From: Nibribacter koreensis
Lineage (GTDB): Bacteria > Bacteroidota > Bacteroidia > Cytophagales > Hymenobacteraceae
Reading direction: 5' to 3'
NCBI RefSeq assembly: GCF_039541795.1
Contig: NZ_BAABGX010000003.1
Coordinates: 434,001 to 498,000 of the forward strand
Length of the DNA: 64,000 nucleotides
In this document: positions 58,694 through 64,000 of the stretch, piece by piece
Position numbering within the stretch: position 1 is the first letter of the stretch
How the letters are laid out: each line of letters starts with the position of its first letter
Notes under the pieces: model-generated
What the model was told of the DNA's origin: nothing
Seen by the model: only the letters and a program-made list of their open reading frames with translations
The model's database searches: none
Position numbers and translations under genes: made by a program

Positions 58694-59983
58694 ATGAAAT
58701 ACGAAGCCCTCGGGAAAGACCTCTTCATTCACAACCGTAAAAAGTTTACCGAGTACATGAAGCCCCATTCCCTGGCGGTTTTCCATTCCAATGACGTCAT
58801 GCCCACCAACGCAGACGGTACCATGCCCTTCCGGCAGAACAATGACCTGCTGTGGCTCTCTGGCATTGACCAGGAAGAAAGCGTAGTCATCCTGTTTCCA
58901 GACGCCCGCGAGCCGCGCCTGCAGGAGGTTCTGTTCATCCGGGAGACCAACGACCACATCCTCACCTGGGAAGGCTACAAGCTCACCAAAGAACAAGCCC
59001 GCGAAGTCTCTGGCATTGAAACCGTCTACTGGACGCATGAGTTTGACTCTATCCTCAATTCCTTGATGGCCTACGCCGAGAACGTTTACCTCAACTCCAA
59101 CGAGCACCTGCGCGCCGTCATTGAAGTAGAGACCAGAGACGCCCGTTTCATCAAAAAGATAAAAGAGCGGTTCCCGCTGCACAACTACTGCCGTAGCACG
59201 CCGCACCTGCACTACCTGCGCTCCATTAAACAGCCCCGTGAGATTGAGATGATGCGCATGGCCTGCAACATCACCGAGAAAGCCTTCCGGCGCCTGCTCA
59301 AGTTTGTGAAGCCGGGCGTGATGGAGTATGAGATTGAAGCCGAGATTGCCCATGAGTTCCTGCGCAACCGTTCCCGCGGACCGGCCTATGGGTCCATCAT
59401 CGCCTCGGGGGCTAATGCCTGCATCCTGCACTACGTGGATAACTTTAGAGAGTGCAAAGACGGTGATGTGCTTTTAATGGACTTCGGAGCAGAGTATGCC
59501 AACTATGCGGCAGACTTGACCCGCTCTATTCCCGTGAACGGCACGTTCACCAAGCGCCAGGCCGATGTCTACAATGCCGTCCTTCACGTCATGAACACCG
59601 CCAAGCAGATGCTGGTGCCCGGCAATACCCTGGGCCAGTACCACAAGTTTGTAGGAAAGGTGATGGAGAACGAGCTCATCAAACTGGACCTGCTCAATGA
59701 GAACGATGTGCACAACCAGAACCCCGATGCGCCGCTCTACAAGAAATACTTCCCGCACGGCACCTCACACTTTCTGGGCTTAGACGTGCATGACGTAGGG
59801 GACAAGTACCGGCCGTTTGAGGCGGGCATGGTCTTTACCTGTGAGCCGGGCATCTACATCAGGGAAGAAGGCCTGGGCATACGCCTGGAGAATGATTTCT
59901 TGATCACCAGTGGCGGCGCCGAGGATTTGATGGCCAACATCCCGTTGGAGCTAGAGGACATTGAGCGTGAAATGAAAGCTTAA
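58694..59983 (+). CDS. Xaa-Pro aminopeptidase P-like (M24B)
   Basis: 429 aa pita-bread metallopeptidase that removes N-terminal residues before proline. N-terminal creatinase-like domain (~1-170), catalytic domain with the five metal ligands: Asp in LLMDFGAEYANYAADLT (two Asp, ~263 and ~274), His in FPHGTSHFLGLDVHD (~357), Glu in CEPGIYI (~386) and Glu in RLENDFLI (~401). All ligands present. Cytosolic, dimanganese likely. Monocistronic with P38 copy 30 twelve bases after the stop; the next gene (TolC) starts 105 bp on. Confidence 0.95.
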   Translation: MKYEALGKDLFIHNRKKFTEYMKPHSLAVFHSNDVMPTNADGTMPFRQNNDLLWLSGIDQEESVVILFPDAREPRLQEVLFIRETNDHILTWEGYKLTKEQAREVSGIETVYWTHEFDSILNSLMAYAENVYLNSNEHLRAVIEVETRDARFIKKIKERFPLHNYCRSTPHLHYLRSIKQPREIEMMRMACNITEKAFRRLLKFVKPGVMEYEIEAEIAHEFLRNRSRGPAYGSIIASGANACILHYVDNFRECKDGDVLLMDFGAEYANYAADLTRSIPVNGTFTKRQADVYNAVLHVMNTAKQMLVPGNTLGQYHKFVGKVMENELIKLDLLNENDVHNQNPDAPLYKKYFPHGTSHFLGLDVHDVGDKYRPFEAGMVFTCEPGIYIREEGLGIRLENDFLITSGGAEDLMANIPLELEDIEREMKA

Positions 59984-59991
59984 CCTCAAGT

Positions 59992-60037
59992 TTGCCGTTT
60001 TTGGCCTGATTCCTGAAAAACAGGCTAAAAACGGCAA
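59992..60037. repeat. P38 palindrome, copy 30
   Basis: Core 59996-60033, arms extended by TTGC/GCAA, centre altered. 12 bp past the aminopeptidase stop codon. Confidence 0.92.
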
Positions 60038-60088
60038 GCCATCCTTTTATTAGAAATTAATAGCGTACCAGATTACCATTACCAACTT

Positions 60089-61621
60089 GTGAAAAAAGTA
60101 GCGACCAGCGGAGACGCTATGCCGTGGGTGTTTTTGCTAGCCTTGCTGTTCCTGGCAGCTGGCGCGCAAGCCCAAAAGAAGAGAAAATCCCTGCCCGTAG
60201 AAGAGGAGGACCCCAACACCCGCCGCTATAGTCTAGTAGAGGTAGTACGCATGGCCAAGGAACAATCACCCAGTTACCAGCAGGCCGTCACCTCTCTAGA
60301 AAACCGTACCTGGCAGTACCAGACATTCAAGAGCAACTACCTGCCGCAACTCATGCTGCACGCCACGCTGCCAGACTATACCAAAAGCATTGACCCTGTT
60401 TTGCAGCCAGACGGTAGTTTGCAGTTCAGGCAACGGGACATTTCCACGTCTTCGGCGCAGTTGGCCTTGAGCCAGAACATTGGCTGGACGGGCGGCGTGG
60501 TTTCTGTGAACTCCTATTTACAGCGCATAGATGATTTTATGGCGGCCGCAGGTGGCAAGTCTTACGCCTCTAACCCCGCCAACATCACCTTCAGTCAGCC
60601 GCTTTTCTCTTACAACGGCCTCAAGTGGGACCGCAAGATTGAGCCCCTGCGCTTTGAAGAAGCCAAGCGTGATTTCTGGGAAGACATGGAAGACATCTCC
60701 GTGCGCGCCACAGACCTGTATTTCTCCCTGCTACAGAACCAGTTGAGTTTTGACATTGCCCAGAAGAACGTAGCCAACAATGACACACTGTTCAAACTGG
60801 GACAGGTGCGTTTTAATGAAAACCGAATTGGCGAAAATGAGCTGATGCAGCTAGAGCTGAGCCTCTTGACCTCACAGCAGAGTCTGGAACAGGCCAAGCT
60901 GGACATGGAGATAAGCGCCCTTCGGCTAAAGGTATATCTGGGCCTCACCGATGACAGCCCCATCCGGCTCACCACCCCAGACGTTATCCCACAGTTTGAG
61001 GTAGACGAAGAAATGGCCTTGACCCAGGCCAGGCAGAACCGCGCGCGCATGATTTCTCTCAAGCGCGAAGAACTGGAGGCCGAGCGGAACCGCGCCCGCG
61101 CCGAAGGCGACGCCGGTCTCAACGCCAACCTTTTCCTCCAGTACGGACTCACGCAACAATCTAAAGAAGTGCTGGAAGCCTACCGCGACCCCTCTGAGCA
61201 ACAGCGCGTGCGCATTGGCCTTAGCGTGCCCATCATGGACTGGGGACGCACCAAATCAAAACTAGGTACTGCGCGCGCCAACCAGAAACTGGTCAAGGCC
61301 AACCTGGAGCAGCAGCAAGTCAACTTTGACCAGGACGTGTACTTGCAGGTAAAACGGTTTAAGATGCTACGCGAGCAGATGAAGGTGGCCTACCGGGCCA
61401 ATGAACTAGCCGAGCGTAGGTTCCAGGGAGCCAAAGAACGCTACCTCAATGAGAAGATCAACCTACTGGAGCTGAATCAGGCCTCCTCAGAAAGGGACTC
61501 GGCCAGGCGCGGGTACGTGGGCTCTCTGCGCAACTTCTGGAACGCCTACTACAACCTGCGTTTGCAGACCCTGTATGACTTTGAGATGAACCAGCCCCTC
61601 ACCTTGCCATTGCCTATTTAA
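60089..61621 (+). CDS. TolC-family outer membrane efflux protein
   Basis: 510 aa from GTG 60089 (ATG 60119 is an alternative 10 codons in); the region PWVFLLALLFLAAGAQAQ is the signal peptide. Two OEP halves of long alpha-helices follow (~45-265 and ~290-500) with typical TolC helical repeats such as ALTQARQNRARMISLKREELEAERNRARAEG and LNLELNQ-type helix ends. It forms a trimeric channel through the outer membrane for a tripartite pump or type I exporter. No adjacent membrane-fusion protein or inner-membrane pump, so the partner is encoded elsewhere. Confidence 0.92.
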   Translation: MKKVATSGDAMPWVFLLALLFLAAGAQAQKKRKSLPVEEEDPNTRRYSLVEVVRMAKEQSPSYQQAVTSLENRTWQYQTFKSNYLPQLMLHATLPDYTKSIDPVLQPDGSLQFRQRDISTSSAQLALSQNIGWTGGVVSVNSYLQRIDDFMAAAGGKSYASNPANITFSQPLFSYNGLKWDRKIEPLRFEEAKRDFWEDMEDISVRATDLYFSLLQNQLSFDIAQKNVANNDTLFKLGQVRFNENRIGENELMQLELSLLTSQQSLEQAKLDMEISALRLKVYLGLTDDSPIRLTTPDVIPQFEVDEEMALTQARQNRARMISLKREELEAERNRARAEGDAGLNANLFLQYGLTQQSKEVLEAYRDPSEQQRVRIGLSVPIMDWGRTKSKLGTARANQKLVKANLEQQQVNFDQDVYLQVKRFKMLREQMKVAYRANELAERRFQGAKERYLNEKINLLELNQASSERDSARRGYVGSLRNFWNAYYNLRLQTLYDFEMNQPLTLPLPI

Positions 61622-61635
61622 AAAGTAGAACCGGC

Positions 61636-61673
61636 TGTTTTTGGCCTGTTTTCCAGAAAAAAGGCCAAAAACG
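61636..61673. repeat. P38 palindrome, copy 31
   Basis: 38 bp, centre CCAG, one loop change. Starts 14 bp after the TolC stop codon and abuts the next terminator hairpin. Confidence 0.9.
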
Positions 61674-61714
61674 AAGAAGCCTGGGTAGCGTTTAATTGCT
61701 GCCCAGGCTTCTTC
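61673..61714 (-). terminator. Terminator of the STAS-like gene, T-run from P38
   Basis: GAAGAAGCCTGGGTAGC and GCTGCCCAGGCTTCTTC, 8-nt loop. On the minus strand followed directly by GTTTTTGGCC of P38 copy 31. Confidence 0.85.
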
Positions 61715-61735
61715 GTTTACTGCTATATGCTGCTA

Positions 61736-62152
61736 TCAATTGAGAGAAGTAGATAGCTCCGTTAACCATTCTTCGGCGGTCCTTATGTTGTCAAAACACT
61801 TGGCTTCAAAGACGGTCAGTTCATTGATAAACGTGTCTGCCGATGATTCTGCGAAGCTGGCAGGGCTGGCCAGCATGGCAATGCGCTTAAGACCGGCTTT
61901 GGCGGCAGACGGGGCCCAGTCATTAATCACCCAGTCCATGGAATGGTTCCAAGAGCCTACAATGGAGCGGGTATCATTTAAAACGCAGTTATAGCCAGCC
62001 TCCTGTAACGTTTTGGTATAAGCCAGAGCGCCGGTTTTTACGTTCTCCTCTGTCAAATACCCAATCCAGTTCACGTAAAGTAGCTTATTGTCCGTATCCT
62101 TTTTAATGGTGAGGTACACCTTCCCGAAAGGATTCACGAGTTCTTGGGTCAT
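61736..62152 (-). CDS. Small STAS-like/SpoIIAA-like protein, function unknown
   Basis: 138 aa, soluble, no signal peptide. Alternating strands and helices: VYLTIKKDTDNKLLYVNWIGYLTEENVKTGALAYTKTLQEAGYNCVLNDTRSIVGSWNHSMDWV (~12-75) and RIAMLASPASFAESSADTFIN (~90-110). The VNWIGYLTEENVKTG / CVLNDTR pattern resembles a single-domain STAS/SpoIIAA-like fold known from Bacteroidota proteins of unknown role. No partner kinase or phosphatase is adjacent. Single gene with its own terminator. Confidence 0.7.
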   Translation of the reverse strand: MTQELVNPFGKVYLTIKKDTDNKLLYVNWIGYLTEENVKTGALAYTKTLQEAGYNCVLNDTRSIVGSWNHSMDWVINDWAPSAAKAGLKRIAMLASPASFAESSADTFINELTVFEAKCFDNIRTAEEWLTELSTSLN

Positions 62153-62272
62153 ATAGAAACGCCTTCTATTAAATCTGATGAGTTGAAATAGTACCTGAGA
62201 GACGCTTCTGGCGGGGGCGTTGGTTCCTTATTTGGAATTAAATATTTGCGGCCCTTTTAAAGGAAATGAAAA

Positions 62273-62316
62273 TGCCGTTTTTGGCCTGATTTGCGCAAAT
62301 CAGGCCAAAAACGGCA
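62273..62316. repeat. P38 palindrome, copy 32 (44-bp perfect palindrome)
   Basis: Every base pairs from TGCC to GGCA with no loop mismatch (centre TTTGCGCAAA). Inner stem changed to GGCCTGATTT/AAATCAGGCC by paired substitutions. 21 bp past the pyrB stop codon. Confidence 0.97.
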
Positions 62317-62336
62317 AGGATATAAAGACAACCTTA

Positions 62337-63260
62337 CTAGCCGCGGCTAGCCAATAGATACAAGACCGCCATCCGGATGGCTACGCCGTTTTCTACTTGG
62401 TCCAGGATGATGGAGTGCGGTGAGTCTGCCGCGTCTGAGGTCAGTTCCACGCCGCGGTTGATAGGGCCGGGGTGCATTAAGACAATCTCTTTGTTCAAGT
62501 CGTCCAGCATCTTCTTATTGATGCCAAAATACAGGGCGTACTCACGTAAGGACGGGAACAGCTTGCCGGTCTGCCTCTCCAGCTGGATGCGCAGCACGTT
62601 GGCCACGTCGCACCATTGTAAGGCTTCCTGCACGTTCCAGAAGATCTTCACGCCCAGATCACCAATGTACTTGGGTAGCAGGGTAGGCGGTCCGCAGACG
62701 GCTACCTCGGCGCCTAGCTTTTGTAAGGCGAAGATGTTGGAGAGCGCCACGCGCGAGTGCATGATGTCGCCTATGATGGCTATTTTCTTCCCGGCCACCT
62801 GTCCCAGTTTCTCCCTGATGGAGAAAGCGTCTAGCAAGGCCTGGGTGGGGTGCTCATGCGTGCCGTCGCCGGCGTTGACTATGTTGGCGTTGATCTTACG
62901 GGACAGGAAATGGGGCGCGCCGGGACTGCTGTGCCGCATCACAATCATGTCTACCTTCATGGCCAGAATGTTGTTGACGGTGTCCAGCAGGGTTTCGCCT
63001 TTCTTGACAGAGCTGCCCGAGGCCGAGAAGTTGATCACATCCGCTGACAGTCGTTTCTCTGCCAGCTCAAACGAAAGTCGCGTGCGGGTAGAGTTCTCAA
63101 AGAAGACGTTGGCAATGGTGACGTCCCTGAGCGAGGGTACTTTTTTGATGGGGCGGTTTAAAACTTCCTTGAACTGGTCTGCCGTTTCAAAAATCAACTG
63201 GATGTCCTGCTCGGTGATGTCCTTGATACCCAACAGGTGCCGGACGCTAAGCTGTTGCAT
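62337..63260 (-). CDS. pyrB: Aspartate carbamoyltransferase catalytic subunit
   Basis: 307 aa. Catalyses carbamoyl phosphate + aspartate to carbamoyl aspartate, the committed step of pyrimidine synthesis. Carbamoyl-phosphate motif FFENSTRTRLSFELAEKRL (~51-69), HPTQALLDAFSIREK (~138-152), and MHPGPINRGVEL (~262-273) are intact. Its start overlaps the pyrR stop by 14 bp, so the two are translationally coupled in a pyrRB operon. No pyrI regulatory subunit is present. Not in an operon with other pyr genes inside this window. Confidence 0.97.
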   Translation of the reverse strand: MQQLSVRHLLGIKDITEQDIQLIFETADQFKEVLNRPIKKVPSLRDVTIANVFFENSTRTRLSFELAEKRLSADVINFSASGSSVKKGETLLDTVNNILAMKVDMIVMRHSSPGAPHFLSRKINANIVNAGDGTHEHPTQALLDAFSIREKLGQVAGKKIAIIGDIMHSRVALSNIFALQKLGAEVAVCGPPTLLPKYIGDLGVKIFWNVQEALQWCDVANVLRIQLERQTGKLFPSLREYALYFGINKKMLDDLNKEIVLMHPGPINRGVELTSDAADSPHSIILDQVENGVAIRMAVLYLLASRG

Positions 63261-63816
63261 GGGATTCTTGGTCTGGGGTTTTGGTCAATAGCCAGATGGC
63301 GTCCTGTTCTGAGTCTGTTCCTTGCCAGGCCACTTCTACCCGCTGCGAGTGCAGGGAGTTGACTTTCTGGCCCACATACGTGGCTTCTACCGGCAGGTCT
63401 CTGGTGTATTGGCGGTCAATTAAGACCAGCAGTTCTACCTGGGCAGGTCGTCCGTAAGAAATCATGGCATCCAGGGCAGCGCGCACGGAGCGACCGGTGT
63501 ACAAAACGTCATCTACCAGAATCACGCGCTTGCCTTCTAAGGAGAATTCTACCTTGGTGGCATTGGGCGCCAGGGGCGTAGAGCGGCGTCTGAAGTCGTC
63601 GCGGTGAAACGTGATGTCCAGGTAGCCCGTCTGCACGGTCACGCCCAGAATGTCTTGAAGGGTGGTTTGCAGGCGGTCTGCCACAAAAATGCCGCGGGGC
63701 TGCAGGCCCAGAATCACGGAGTTGGAGAAGTCACGATGGGTCTCAATCAGTTGGTGCGCCAGGCGCCGGATCATGATTTGAAACAGAGCGTGCGGAACAA
63801 TGAGACGTTTGTGCAT
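63247..63816 (-). CDS. pyrR: PyrR bifunctional regulator / uracil phosphoribosyltransferase
   Basis: 189 aa from ATG 63816 (MHKRLIVPHALFQ), not the ATG at 63834, because a -7 box sits at 63832-63839. Type I phosphoribosyltransferase fold: SVILGLQPRGIFVADRL (~33-49) and the PRPP loop VILVDDVLYTGRSVRAALDA (~94-113). In Gram-positives it binds pyr mRNA and attenuates transcription in response to UMP; in other phyla RNA binding is unproven. I see no obvious attenuator in the ~20-bp leader, so enzymatic or other regulatory roles are as likely here. Confidence 0.93.
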   Translation of the reverse strand: MHKRLIVPHALFQIMIRRLAHQLIETHRDFSNSVILGLQPRGIFVADRLQTTLQDILGVTVQTGYLDITFHRDDFRRRSTPLAPNATKVEFSLEGKRVILVDDVLYTGRSVRAALDAMISYGRPAQVELLVLIDRQYTRDLPVEATYVGQKVNSLHSQRVEVAWQGTDSEQDAIWLLTKTPDQESHATA

Positions 63817-63831
63817 AGTCCGGGTTTTGGG

Positions 63832-63839
63832 CAAAGATA
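63832..63839 (-). promoter_or_regulatory. Putative -7 element of pyrR-pyrB
   Basis: Minus-strand TATCTTTG just before the shorter pyrR start. No TTG at -33. It decides in favour of ATG 63816. Confidence 0.55.
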
Positions 63840-63942
63840 AACACTTCCGGTTTGTAGCACCTATCTGAGGGTGTATTTCTTGTCAGGAAAAATAGTGGGA
63901 TGCTATTGTAATGGTTCCTTTCCTGCCAAGAGAAGTAATTGG

Positions 63943-64000
63943 TTACTCAAAGGCTACCTGTTGCAAATAGAATACGGTGCGCGACGGTCCTGTCTTAGAG
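63943..64000 (-). CDS. Possible C-terminal end of a gene entering from the right
   Basis: A minus-strand frame open to the window edge ends SRTVFYLQQVAFE then TAA. Too short (about 18 codons) to identify; residue mix is protein-like but could be chance. Confidence 0.3.
   Translation of the reverse strand, partial: SKTGPSRTVFYLQQVAFE

Noticed and set aside
3173..62316. P38 copies as a CRISPR array
   Set aside because: Copies are kilobases apart with no regular spacers and no cas genes.
62377..63291. 304-codon plus-strand frame opposite pyrB
   Set aside because: Antisense shadow of pyrB with its complete carbamoyl-phosphate site.
1..64000. tRNA, rRNA, riboswitch or prophage content
   Set aside because: No cloverleaf, rRNA signature, recognisable aptamer core, integrase or phage structural gene was seen by eye; a covariance-model scan would be needed to exclude small RNAs.

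Overview
The window looks like a chromosome segment from a Bacteroidota bacterium, most likely a Cytophagales / Hymenobacteraceae relative (Rufibacter/Pontibacter/Hymenobacter-like). This is inferred from TonB-dependent receptors with carboxypeptidase-like N-terminal domains, a DUF4249 lipoprotein, many OmpA-type lipoproteins with Bacteroidota lipoboxes, an M56/BlaI pair with TonB_C repeats, class I FbaB aldolase, and TAnnTTTG-type promoter elements. No rRNA, tRNA, CRISPR array, prophage or plasmid gene was seen. Most genes are housekeeping or envelope genes in short operons.

Layout. 1-3 kb: end of an Old Yellow Enzyme gene, then a prfH-rtcB ribosome/RNA repair operon. 3.8-12.9 kb: MaoC-like hydratase, two OmpA lipoproteins, fbaB aldolase, accD, a third OmpA lipoprotein, a small lipoprotein, a DUF2238 membrane protein, an MBL hydrolase and an endonuclease III. 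12.9-17 kb: a TonB-dependent receptor between two repeat-rich islands. 17-24.5 kb: radical SAM protein, then a three-gene surface operon (TonB receptor, DUF4249 lipoprotein, large MG2-like secreted protein). 24.6-38.6 kb: gamma carbonic anhydrase, a NADase-type glycan-binding-domain protein, an orphan Pycsar-effector-like membrane protein, NUDIX, CNNM/CBS protein, DsbD, DUF4385, GT39-like protein, a 642-aa secreted orphan and thioredoxin. 39-43.5 kb: a REP-associated tyrosine transposase (RAYT) with hairpins on its 5' side, then dnaE. 43.8-63.8 kb: DUF3817, cyanophycinase, MFS, LysM lytic transglycosylase, O-methyltransferase, M16 peptidase, DUF2254, glycosyltransferase, blaI-M56 pair, subtilase, Xaa-Pro aminopeptidase, TolC, a small STAS-like protein and pyrR-pyrB.

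The most striking signal is not a gene. A 38-bp palindrome (here called P38: 17-bp arms beginning CGTTTTTGGCC, 4-nt centre CTGG or CCAG) occurs 32 times in 64 kb, plus one half copy, on average once per 2 kb. Copies differ by paired (stem-preserving) substitutions and often have extra locus-specific paired bases outside the core. At least fourteen lie within 35 bp of a stop codon, and several directly abut an independent terminator hairpin so that the P38 T-run becomes its U-tract. One copy lies in frame inside a glycosyltransferase gene. Four intergenic islands share one layout: P38, then GC-rich CTCCCCTTGAGGGGAG-type hairpins, then P38. Two of them also share a duplicated ~265-bp multi-hairpin module. 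A RAYT gene in the same window is a candidate, unproven, mobilising enzyme for one of the hairpin families.
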